64,000 nt of DNA from Ignavibacteriota bacterium (GTDB lineage Bacteria > Bacteroidota > Ignavibacteria > Kapaibacteriales > UBA2268): assembly GCA_019637995.1 (NCBI GenBank), contig JAHBUQ010000005.1:1-64000 (forward strand), written 5' to 3'. The notes beneath the pieces are model-generated. The model searched no databases. It saw only the letters and a program-made list of their open reading frames with translations, and had not been told where the DNA came from. The translations under genes were made by a program, and so were the position numbers. Positions 17,879 through 24,078 of the stretch are shown one piece after another; within the stretch, counting starts at the first letter, position 1; every line of letters starts with the position of its first letter.

Positions 17879-17891
17879 TTTTCTTCCTCCA

Positions 17892-17920
17892 TTTAGCTCA
17901 ACCTTTTGGGAGCTGGTTTA
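17892..17920 (-). promoter_or_regulatory. Recurrent intergenic hairpin, copy 1
   Basis: On the minus strand AGCTCC pairs with GAGCT around a 9-nt loop, with a leading ACC and trailing AAAT. It sits between two early genes, directly upstream of a ribosome-binding site. It is a looser copy of the element described at 18495. Confidence 0.55.
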
Positions 17921-17925
17921 AAAAA

Positions 17926-18135
17926 TTACGTATAACTGCTCTTCCTAACAACTTTTTCAAGTCTGACAAACTCACGAGGGAAATTTGGACTTCCGGCGTT
18001 ATACCTTCCAACCATAGACATTGCACATTGGGCGGCATCATCACCGGCAGTACCATACTTGCGAAGTTCTTTTGAAGTAAAGATTTCTTCGAGTATTGTA
18101 CCGTCAAAATCTTTAGTAATAAGTTTATATTTCAT
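17926..18135 (-). CDS. Small phage protein, unknown
   Basis: A 69-residue protein with MKYKLITKDFDGTILEEIFTSKE at its start and a Cys-containing middle. The start at 18135 is chosen because GGAGAATAAA precedes it; a start four codons upstream would lie inside the stop region of the previous gene. It ends in basic residues. No family recognised. Confidence 0.5.
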   Translation of the reverse strand: MKYKLITKDFDGTILEEIFTSKELRKYGTAGDDAAQCAMSMVGRYNAGSPNFPREFVRLEKVVRKSSYT

Positions 18136-18136
18136 T

Positions 18137-18481
18137 TTATTCTCCAAACAAATTTTCTTGATTATTATTAGTTAGTTTATAAAATAGGTGATAATTTGCC
18201 AAATTACAGCGATGAAAAGTAAACAATAAACCGTTCATTTCTATATAATCATAATAATAAACGCACTTATTGTTTAACCTTCTTAAGCCCGATTTCAAAT
18301 CAAAATTATGTAGAAGTGAGTAGTCAATAATTTGAAAATAATTATAAATTTCACCACTTTGGAAAATGATATTTCTTGACTTCTCAACAAACTTTTTGAA
18401 CCTTACAATTCTATCAGAATGATTTATTTTAATTTCCTGCATAATACTAATATTCAATTCACCTGCATACATCTTAATCAT
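18137..18481 (-). CDS. Phage protein, unknown
   Basis: A 114-residue protein rich in aromatic residues and Asn, without clear motifs or membrane segments. It follows the repeated hairpin copy at 18495-18524 and starts after AAGGAGAATGAAAA. It lies in a run of small early genes typical of phage host-takeover clusters. No function can be offered. Confidence 0.5.
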   Translation of the reverse strand: MIKMYAGELNISIMQEIKINHSDRIVRFKKFVEKSRNIIFQSGEIYNYFQIIDYSLLHNFDLKSGLRRLNNKCVYYYDYIEMNGLLFTFHRCNLANYHLFYKLTNNNQENLFGE

Positions 18482-18494
18482 TTTTCATTCTCCT

Positions 18495-18524
18495 TAAATT
18501 TAGCTCCGTCTGGAGCTGGTTAAT
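18495..18524 (-). promoter_or_regulatory. Recurrent intergenic hairpin, copy 2 (reference copy)
   Basis: On the minus strand the order is TTATTAACCAGCTCC-AGAC-GGAGCTAAATTTAAGGAG: a 6-bp AGCTCC/GGAGCT stem with a 4-nt loop, then a ribosome-binding site. Similar elements precede other early genes at 17892, 18858, 20011 and 20062. It has no poly-T tail, so an RNA processing site, translational control element or leader remnant is more likely than a terminator. Confidence 0.65.
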
Positions 18525-18530
18525 AAAAAG

Positions 18531-18569
18531 TGACACGGGCAGGACTCTAACCAACTGAACTACCGTGCC
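18531..18569 (-). pseudogene. Internally deleted tRNA remnant (tRNA-Asp-like ends)
   Basis: On the minus strand, GGCACGG at 18569 can pair with the CCGTGTC near 18532 (one G-U) as a 7-bp acceptor stem. Between them is a D-arm-like GTTCAGTTGGTTAGA joined straight to the GTCCTGCC end of a T-arm. The whole anticodon arm and variable region are missing, as if deleted by recombination between GGTTAGA and GGTTCGA. It is too short (39 nt) to be a working tRNA. It may be a relic of a phage-carried or integration-site tRNA. Confidence 0.6.
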
Positions 18570-18578
18570 ATCCGTATT

Positions 18579-18836
18579 TTAGCACGCACTCGCTTTAATG
18601 TTAAATCCTTTTCTATTTAAAAGAAGAACAAGAGCATCCGCTATTCCGAATCCATATTCATTTGCATCGCCGTACCATTTTGTATCGAATATGTAATCAT
18701 CGCTTTCAGCCAAAGGTTCTGCTTTTTTGTACATTGCTTCATCTGCAAAAACATCCCAACTGTCATTATCTATTATAATAATGCAATTTGAATTTTGCTC
18801 TATTAAATCTGCTAAATCTTTTGCGGTTTTTTCCAT
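18579..18836 (-). CDS. Small acidic phage protein, unknown
   Basis: An 85-residue acidic protein: a hydrophobic beta strand (CIIIIDNDSWDVF) in the middle, and a C-terminal helix (YGFGIADALVLLLNRKGF). It starts after AAGGAGAATTATA. The layout is that of a small folded domain, but no family is recognised. Confidence 0.5.
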   Translation of the reverse strand: MEKTAKDLADLIEQNSNCIIIIDNDSWDVFADEAMYKKAEPLAESDDYIFDTKWYGDANEYGFGIADALVLLLNRKGFNIKASAC

Positions 18837-18857
18837 TATAATTCTCCTTATTAAAAG

Positions 18858-18880
18858 CCCCAGCCATCGGAGCTGGTTAA
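18858..18880 (-). promoter_or_regulatory. Recurrent intergenic hairpin, copy 3
   Basis: On the minus strand CCAGC pairs with GCTGG around TCCGATG. It carries the same TTAACCAGCTCC lead as copy 2 and precedes the ribosome-binding site of the 85-residue gene. Confidence 0.5.
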
Positions 18881-18886
18881 TAATTT

Positions 18887-18944
18887 GCGTATAACTTCAC
18901 TTAATTAAATGTTGTACGCATTGCGTTAAGCGGACGTTATGGGC
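18887..18944. other. attC-like recombination site (integron cassette type)
   Basis: A 58-bp imperfect palindrome. The outer boxes ATAAC (18891) and GTTAT (18936) pair, the inner boxes CTTAA (18900) and TTAAG (18926) pair, and the spacers are 4 and 5 nt, giving an extrahelical base. A central ACGC-ATT-GCGT hairpin lies inside. This is the layout of an integron attC. The TAA stop of the adjacent minus-strand gene is inside the outer box, as often seen in gene cassettes. No integron integrase is visible. Confidence 0.5.
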
Positions 18945-19182
18945 AATTAATTTTACGAGCCACCGATCCCAATGAACAGCAGTCACGCCACCCTTTGACT
19001 TTTCCGTCAGGTGTAGATACTTCTCCCAAGGAGACATAAGTAGGGCCGTTGCAAGCTATCTCATAAGCGCGGAATACTTTGCCATTTGCCTCCTTTCGAA
19101 AGTGTCGAAAGCCAGTCAATTCTCCGTCCCATTCAGGGTGGCGAGAGAAGCCTAATTCAATTAAAGTCTGTTCGTTCTGCAT
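18937..19182 (-). CDS. Cassette-borne protein, unknown
   Basis: An 81-residue protein (GFSRHPEWDGELTGFRHFRKEANGKVFRAYEIACNGPTYVSLGEV...), probably a small beta-rich fold. G+C is visibly higher than in the flanking genes (about 47% in a sampled line, against far lower outside). It overlaps the methyltransferase-like gene by 22 nt, and its stop is inside the attC-like site. Both neighbours therefore look like one acquired unit. No family recognised. Confidence 0.55.
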   Translation of the reverse strand: MQNEQTLIELGFSRHPEWDGELTGFRHFRKEANGKVFRAYEIACNGPTYVSLGEVSTPDGKVKGWRDCCSLGSVARKINCP

Positions 19183-19733
19183 ATCTTCTGTTCTCTACCT
19201 TCTACTATATCAGTGGGCTTTAGTGCTTCTAATCCGTAAAGCCAGAAGCCTGTTTTTTTAGTTTCTCCGTGTCCAAATTGCCACGGCTGTATGTAATTGG
19301 GCTTCGGGAAATTGCCCATCTTATTTAATACACCTACTGGGTTTTCCAACGCCACACGCTCACATACGCTTGTTGCTTTATCCCAAAGTTTCTGAGTCCA
19401 TTTAACCGCTTCAACTCTCTCATGGTGTCTTGGTTGCCCCACGCCATACCACCGATTACCAGATACAGCCATTGCGGTGCAAGGTGGGTGTAGTATAATC
19501 AAGTCCCATTTTTTAAGGTCAATAGCTTTAAATATATCCATCTGGTAATGATGTTCTGGCTCCCCACCACTGCATTCTTGTAAGTCACAGCTATAAGCAT
19601 TATGGCCAATTTCCCTAAGTGCTTTCATTACCGTCTGGCTTTCCTCACATCCTACCAAAATGTCCAACGCACAAAAACGGTTGGTAACACCATATAAAGG
19701 TAATTGGGGGTTAGTATCAATTTGTTTCTGCAT
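19161..19733 (-). CDS. Short C5-type DNA methyltransferase-like phage protein
   Basis: A 190-residue protein with an N-terminal Rossmann start (LVGCEESQTVMKALREIGHNAYSCDLQ, about 27-53), then LHPPCTAMAVSGNRW (about 82-96) holding the PPC catalytic motif of cytosine-C5 methyltransferases, and the ENPVG motif (about 131-135). It is much shorter than a full C5 enzyme and lacks an obvious target-recognition domain. This is a common phage form of uncertain activity. It is GC-richer than its neighbours and forms the first gene of the cassette-like unit ending at 18887. Confidence 0.7.
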   Translation of the reverse strand: MQKQIDTNPQLPLYGVTNRFCALDILVGCEESQTVMKALREIGHNAYSCDLQECSGGEPEHHYQMDIFKAIDLKKWDLIILHPPCTAMAVSGNRWYGVGQPRHHERVEAVKWTQKLWDKATSVCERVALENPVGVLNKMGNFPKPNYIQPWQFGHGETKKTGFWLYGLEALKPTDIVEGREQKICRTNRL

Positions 19734-19815
19734 ATCTCTTATTTAAGTTAATCGGTTACGGTAGCCAGGTGTTTCAAATCCCCAACTACCCTTATATTTT
19801 CCGTTGTATGCTATG

Positions 19816-20049
19816 CTAAAAAATCCCACGATAATGACAGTTGGTACAAAACCCTTCTTCTGTTATCATTTGACCATATGTGCCTTTAAATTCACATTTT
19901 GGACAGTTTTTCCAAAATGGTTTAATTGCCTCCTCGTGTGAAACACCGCATTCTTGACAATAATATTCACCGAATTTAATCACAAAACCATGATTACATT
20001 TCCCCATAAATTTAGCTCCGTCTGGAGCTTCTATAAAACATTTAAACAT
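19816..20049 (-). CDS. Zinc-ribbon protein
   Basis: A 77-residue protein with three CxxC pairs (YYCQECG, KNCPKCEF, GFCTNCHY) and an N-terminal Cys-Asn-His. It would bind two zincs. The first 14 codons are encoded by a copy of the recurrent hairpin, so the original start may be Met15 (MGKCNHG...). The start at 20049 has AAGGGG upstream. Zinc ribbons in phage early genes often contact RNA polymerase or nucleic acids, but the partner is unknown. Confidence 0.6.
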   Translation of the reverse strand: MFKCFIEAPDGAKFMGKCNHGFVIKFGEYYCQECGVSHEEAIKPFWKNCPKCEFKGTYGQMITEEGFCTNCHYRGIF

Positions 20050-20090
20050 GATTACATTTCCCCTTAAATTTAGCTCCGTCGGGAGCTGGT
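19989..20090 (-). repeat. Duplicated hairpin leader, copies 4 and 5
   Basis: A block of about 42 nt (ATGATTACATTTCCCC, then the TTAGCTCCGTC(T/G)GGAGCT hairpin) occurs at 19990-20030 and again at 20048-20083 on the plus-strand reading. One copy lies in front of the zinc-ribbon gene and the other inside its first codons, so a leader duplication seems to have extended the gene at its N-terminus. Confidence 0.7.
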
Positions 20091-20272
20091 TAATAAAATA
20101 ATTTATTTAGTTTCCAATTCGGTATATTACTTTCAACATCTATCATATCTTCAAAAACAGAATCAGTACACCAGTGCCCACAGCTAAATTTATAAATGTA
20201 TCCGTCTATTTTTTCAAGTAAGAATATTTGATTATGACCTGGATATTTGTATTTTTTCTTTTTTTTAATCAT
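20090..20272 (-). CDS. Small phage protein, unknown
   Basis: A 60-residue protein starting with a lysine-rich tract (MIKKKKKYKYPG), with FSCGHWCTD in its centre that might bind a metal. It ends just before the duplicated hairpin leader. The upstream gene ends at a terminator-like hairpin, so this gene may start its own transcript. No family recognised. Confidence 0.45.
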   Translation of the reverse strand: MIKKKKKYKYPGHNQIFLLEKIDGYIYKFSCGHWCTDSVFEDMIDVESNIPNWKLNKLFY

Positions 20273-20285
20273 AATTCCGAACCCT

Positions 20286-20325
20286 TTTAAAAAGCCCCCG
20301 CCGTTGCGAGTGTCGAGGGCTTATT
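20286..20325 (-). terminator. Hairpin terminator within the early region
   Basis: On the minus strand AAGCCC and its partner GGGCTT enclose a GC-rich loop around 20290-20322, followed by TTTTTAAAA. It separates the upstream replication genes from the cluster of small genes. Confidence 0.6.
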
Positions 20326-20349
20326 GTTATAAACTTTGCAAAATAATAT

Positions 20350-20577
20350 CTACTTTTTTAACATCTTTGTTGAAAAAAAATTAGTTATTTGTTGCTGGAG
20401 TGGTCTTTCCAGCCTTGCCGTCCATTCTCTCCGGCTGTCAGGGTTAGTCATAGAGTTGCTTAAATGACATCGTTTAACGTGTTTATCCCTCACGTGATTA
20501 ATTATTGATACCTTTAAATCATAATTGCCTCCTTTCCAATTTTCAAAGAACGTATTTGTAAACACATTATAAATCAT
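20350..20577 (-). CDS. Hypothetical small protein, doubtful
   Basis: A possible 75-residue protein without a recognised family and with a weak upstream ribosome-binding site. Composition is basic with an Arg-rich middle (NPDSRREWTARLERP). The DNA holds a CTGGAG...CTTTCCAG inverted repeat and could be a structured non-coding stretch instead. I keep it because the gap would otherwise be unexplained. Confidence 0.3.
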   Translation of the reverse strand: MIYNVFTNTFFENWKGGNYDLKVSIINHVRDKHVKRCHLSNSMTNPDSRREWTARLERPLQQQITNFFSTKMLKK

Positions 20578-20631
20578 ACAATTGCAACGATAATTATATC
20601 TAATGTAAGGTTATAATATGATACAGGCAAG

Positions 20632-21153
20632 CTATAAATCATTTTTTTTAGTGAAAAGAGAATCTTCCGGCATTTCTTCTTCAGCCAAAATTTCATTAGT
20701 AACAATATCTTTTGTAAAGATTACCCCTGCTTCATAATCCGGTTCTCTATAAGCCGTATGAGTTCTTTTTACTACACCTGAATTATAAATTACTGACTGC
20801 TTAAGTCTCTGAGATTCCAATTCGGATATCTGTTTTTTATAATAAGCGGCAGTATTTTTCAGGCTTGTTAATTCCGACTGAAAGCCCTTGATCTCCATGT
20901 CGTATGCTACAATTTTTTCAGCCAATTCTCTTTTTTCATCATCATCAAGCCTGTGCTCAACATCAAAAGAGAAAGATTTCTCGTCATTTGAAGAACTATC
21001 CTTAGCTTCTGATGAGTCATCCAAGTTCTCTAAAGCATCATCGGTCAAATCCTCAATATCGAGTTCATCATCAAGTTCATCAAAGAAGTCATCATCAATT
21101 ACTCCGTCTCCATTAATTCCCATTGGGATTATATTTGCATTAGTAGTTTCCAT
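20632..21153 (-). CDS. Acidic phage protein with coiled coil, unknown
   Basis: A 173-residue protein. Residues 15-70 are extremely acidic (DDDFFDELDDELDIEDLTDD), and residues 72-120 are a charged coiled coil. A basic, beta-like C-terminal part follows. It shares its first base with the last base of the DnaQ-like exonuclease gene. The acidic N-terminus could be a DNA mimic or a protein-interaction tail; no family is recognised. Confidence 0.55.
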   Translation of the reverse strand: METTNANIIPMGINGDGVIDDDFFDELDDELDIEDLTDDALENLDDSSEAKDSSSNDEKSFSFDVEHRLDDDEKRELAEKIVAYDMEIKGFQSELTSLKNTAAYYKKQISELESQRLKQSVIYNSGVVKRTHTAYREPDYEAGVIFTKDIVTNEILAEEEMPEDSLFTKKNDL

Positions 21154-21869
21154 TAAATTTCTCCTTTTAAAATTTGGTGAATAATTTGTTTAGTATCAGG
21201 TGCAAAATTTGAACGTAGCATCCATTCCAGGTAATCTTTATGATTAGCAGCAGGTTTATCTTTGTTATTTCCGAAAGTAAAGACCACAACACCATCATCA
21301 TTATAGGTGAACTTCCCTGAAATATCAAGAATTTCTTTATTATTACTGCTTATCAGAGCAATTTCCTTTTTGTCTTTCAATCCATATCTGTCTAACTGAG
21401 CTTTAAACACTTCAATAGTAGCTTCGACATCGGCGCCTGCTTGATGAGCATTTTCCAATTCTTTATTGCAATAAAACTTATAAGCAGCTTCCAGCGTTCT
21501 CTTCTCAAAATGAGTAAAGATTGAGTATGAATCATAGAGCCTTATTGATTTGTAGTCAAGCAAAAAGCCTGCATCCTTTAATTCGCGGTAAAGAAAAGGA
21601 ATATCAAATTTAATAGCATTATATCCTGCTAAATCGCATTTATCAATAAATTGAAAAATGTTTTTTGCAATGTCTTTAAAAGATGGAGCATTATTGACAT
21701 CTTTGTCTGTGATGCCGTGAACATCTGAAGCTGCTTTAGGAATTGGTATACCCGGATTAATTCTGTATTCCAAAATTTTATTATCAGGTAATTTTTTTAG
21801 ATAAATCTCAACAATTTTATCATTATTTAAATCAGTACCTGTAGTCTCAATATCAAAAAAAACTATCAT
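21153..21869 (-). CDS. DnaQ-like 3'-5' exonuclease
   Basis: A 238-residue DEDDh exonuclease. Exo I is FFDIETTG (Asp6, Glu8), Exo II is in LAGYNAIKFDIPFL (about 93-106), and Exo III is HQAGADVEATIEVF (about 141-154) with the His and Asp. It matches the epsilon/PolC exonuclease fold. About 60 extra C-terminal residues lack a known domain. It probably provides proofreading or trims ends in phage replication and recombination. It overlaps the DnaA-C-like gene by 4 nt. Confidence 0.85.
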   Translation of the reverse strand: MIVFFDIETTGTDLNNDKIVEIYLKKLPDNKILEYRINPGIPIPKAASDVHGITDKDVNNAPSFKDIAKNIFQFIDKCDLAGYNAIKFDIPFLYRELKDAGFLLDYKSIRLYDSYSIFTHFEKRTLEAAYKFYCNKELENAHQAGADVEATIEVFKAQLDRYGLKDKKEIALISSNNKEILDISGKFTYNDDGVVVFTFGNNKDKPAANHKDYLEWMLRSNFAPDTKQIIHQILKGEI

Positions 21870-22144
21870 AGAATCACCTTCATTTTATTAAATAACCTGT
21901 TAAAATCTTTGTCATATTCAATCAATTCTTCAGCTCTTTTTATTGAAGAATAGATAGTTGAGCGGTCTCTTTTCATTAATTTTGATATTTGACTTTCAGA
22001 CAAACCAACATTACGCTTTAAGAAATAACAAGCAAGATGTCGAATATCCGATGTTTGCCTCCGTCTATCATCTAAATGCAGCTTATCCATGCTGTCAATG
22101 TTGTTGACTTTCAATAAATTATCAAGTATTTGCTCAACGCCCAT
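21866..22144 (-). CDS. Stand-alone DnaA C-terminal (domain IV) protein
   Basis: A 92-residue protein whose residues 25-80 match the DnaA-box-binding HTH: RRRQTSDIRHLACYFLKRNVGLSESQISKLMKRDRSTIYSSIKRAEEL. The family's usual GGRDHTTV is here KRDRSTIY. The AAA+ and N-terminal domains are absent. Such proteins could occupy host DnaA boxes or a phage origin without ATP control, as an initiator adaptor or a host-replication blocker. It is next to the exonuclease gene. Confidence 0.8.
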   Translation of the reverse strand: MGVEQILDNLLKVNNIDSMDKLHLDDRRRQTSDIRHLACYFLKRNVGLSESQISKLMKRDRSTIYSSIKRAEELIEYDKDFNRLFNKMKVIL

Positions 22145-22376
22145 GACTTTCTCCGTGAATAAAATTATTCACTACGCATTTGCCAAAAAGTTGATTATAA
22201 AACAATGGGTGATTTTTAGGATTAGGATTATACTGAACATCCAGTCTTTTTTTGATTTTCGGTCTTTTATATGACCTCATATATTTAGCTTGTTTGGACC
22301 GGAAGCAATCTAAGCAAGTAATTCTATTTTTCATATGCTTTTCAGGTTTCACCTGGTCGCATTTTAGGCATTTCAT
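22134..22376 (-). CDS. Small zinc-finger phage protein
   Basis: An 80-residue basic protein with CLKCDQ and CLDCFRSK pairs (residues 3-6 and 20-23), spaced as a treble-clef-like finger, followed by a Lys/Arg/Tyr-rich helix (KQAKYMRSYKRPKIKKR). This resembles small HNH-like or CHC2-like zinc proteins but the His-Asn-His part is not seen. It overlaps both neighbours (11 and 35 nt). Confidence 0.55.
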   Translation of the reverse strand: MKCLKCDQVKPEKHMKNRITCLDCFRSKQAKYMRSYKRPKIKKRLDVQYNPNPKNHPLFYNQLFGKCVVNNFIHGESHGR

Positions 22377-22707
22377 TTTGATCCTCTTTTAATTGATTAA
22401 ACAGCATTCCTTGTTGCATAAAGGCATAGTTAATATCATCACCGAATTTCTCTTCAATAATATCTTCAGTGAGTTCAGTAGTTCCATTTAGTAAATCAAT
22501 TTCACTCACAATATGCTTTACTCGAAAGCAAAAAGCAACTTTAGCAGGAGTATCAATTATTCCAACATGTTTCAAGATATCCACAGCAATATTGAAGTTG
22601 TGAAATCTATCATTATCTACAGCATACTCATCAGCTTTATATGAAAGAACCATCTTCCTTTTAAGTAGTTGTTTATCTAAGAATTCATTAAATACATTAT
22701 TCGTCAT
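22342..22707 (-). CDS. Conserved phage protein (DRxHNF family), unknown
   Basis: A 121-residue protein with KADEYAVDNDRFHNFNIAVDIL (about 24-45) and AFCFRVKHIVSEIDLL, a pattern (YA..DDRLHNF...KH.VSI) seen in a broad family of phage proteins of unknown function, possibly related to MazG-type pyrophosphohydrolases. The acidic residues needed for that activity are only partly visible. Its end overlaps the zinc-finger gene. Confidence 0.55.
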   Translation of the reverse strand: MTNNVFNEFLDKQLLKRKMVLSYKADEYAVDNDRFHNFNIAVDILKHVGIIDTPAKVAFCFRVKHIVSEIDLLNGTTELTEDIIEEKFGDDINYAFMQQGMLFNQLKEDQNEMPKMRPGET

Positions 22708-22800
22708 ATTTATCCCTTACAATCAGCACTTTGCACTGCCTCAGGTAAATGAGGGGGGAATATCAAATAATCCTGAGGCTTGTGCAAAGAGAATTAGTTA

Positions 22801-23379
22801 TTAAAATTGTTCAACTTCTTCAACGAATGAATCTTCATGAACTTCTACTTGCTTGACACTTCTAATTTTGGCATTAATAGCCTCAACCAATTTCTGAGTC
22901 CATTCCATTCTTGCTTTAGTGGAGTACATTTGATTGCCTTGAGCATCCAATACCGGCTCACCTTCAGCAATCAGTGGTGTAATTTTAGGCATCTCGTCAA
23001 CATTAAATTTCCATCTTAAATCTTCGCCATTAGCCTTCATCCAGAGTTTGGTTTTTCCATCTTTCATGTAAGGATAAAGTTCAATTGTCGAATTAAAATC
23101 CGTAAGTGAAGCAATGCAGTTAATAAAGGATTGAAAGAGAATACCATCATATTTAGTAGACCAGATATGATTCACACCATCATCTTCAAACATTACATTC
23201 CAGTTTTTGATTTTATTCAATTTTCCATTAAATTGCACTTCAGATTCTCTGAAATCAATTTGAATTAATTTCCCTTTGAAAAAATCGTGGATAGTTGGTT
23301 CATCATCTCTGTTATAAACATGTATCTTACCATCTTTAATTTTGAAGTAAGACATCGGTGTGCGGTTACCATAACCCAT
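22801..23379 (-). CDS. Putative phage single-strand DNA-binding-like protein
   Basis: A 192-residue protein, beta-rich in its first 130 residues, with a long charged helix and the acidic tail EDSFVEEVEQF. Such a tail, acidic and ending in Phe, is how bacterial and phage SSB proteins contact partners. It lies between the recombination genes (PD-(D/E)XK exonuclease, helical partner) and the replication genes, where SSB is expected. I do not recognise an OB-fold signature, so the call is an inference. Confidence 0.4.
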   Translation of the reverse strand: MGYGNRTPMSYFKIKDGKIHVYNRDDEPTIHDFFKGKLIQIDFRESEVQFNGKLNKIKNWNVMFEDDGVNHIWSTKYDGILFQSFINCIASLTDFNSTIELYPYMKDGKTKLWMKANGEDLRWKFNVDEMPKITPLIAEGEPVLDAQGNQMYSTKARMEWTQKLVEAINAKIRSVKQVEVHEDSFVEEVEQF

Positions 23380-23415
23380 AATAAATCTCCTTAAGATTAT
23401 TAATAAAGTGAATAA

Positions 23416-24060
23416 TTATTTTAGAACAAGTGATTCTTTTTGATAAATTTTCAGTCCGGTGATTTCACGTTTTCCGGCAGTAATAGCATCTTTTATTTTT
23501 CGTTCGTCAATAGTTAAGTATTCTCTTGGTATGACAGATTCATCAATTACATCGTAGGTCCAAGTAAGTCTGATTGAGGAAGATTTGGTTGATATTTGAG
23601 CTTGGTGTTCTTGTTCTTTTAGTTCTACAAGAACCTGAGCAGTATCACTCTCGTCAATTTTCCCTTCTAAAGCTTTCGCTTTGAGTTCTTCTTCAATTCT
23701 TTTCCTTTCTTCTTCAATTCTGCGAGCTTCAGCTTCTCTTTCTTCTTGAAGTTTCTTTTCATAAGAAAGTATTTGGCTTCTCAATCCGTTCATTGCTTTA
23801 TTCAAATCATTTGTGATTGATTTTGCAAAGTCGTCAATCTTCTTTTTCTCAGCCAGTATTGGTGCAGTAATCTCCTTACGTTTATCTTCGATAAGGGTCT
23901 CCACTTTCTTAGCTGTTTTAGCAAGGTTTTTAGCAGTTTCGAGAGACTCATTTGAATTGATTACAATTCTTTGGCAATTTGATGTAAGCTTAGCGATTTG
24001 TTCTTTAGCATCATTAAATTTTGCCATTGCTGTTAGTGTCATTGATTCTAACGCATTCAT
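23416..24060 (-). CDS. Phage recombination-associated coiled-coil protein
   Basis: A 214-residue protein with a long coiled coil (about 15-150, with an Arg/Glu-rich section) and a C-terminal segment VIPREYLTIDERKIKDAITAGKREITGLKIYQK. That ending is a signature of phage proteins encoded beside recombination exonucleases and single-strand-annealing proteins. It probably assists the exonuclease. It begins 19 nt downstream of that gene. Confidence 0.65.
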   Translation of the reverse strand: MNALESMTLTAMAKFNDAKEQIAKLTSNCQRIVINSNESLETAKNLAKTAKKVETLIEDKRKEITAPILAEKKKIDDFAKSITNDLNKAMNGLRSQILSYEKKLQEEREAEARRIEEERKRIEEELKAKALEGKIDESDTAQVLVELKEQEHQAQISTKSSSIRLTWTYDVIDESVIPREYLTIDERKIKDAITAGKREITGLKIYQKESLVLK

Positions 24061-24078
24061 TTGTTTTTTTTCTCCTAA

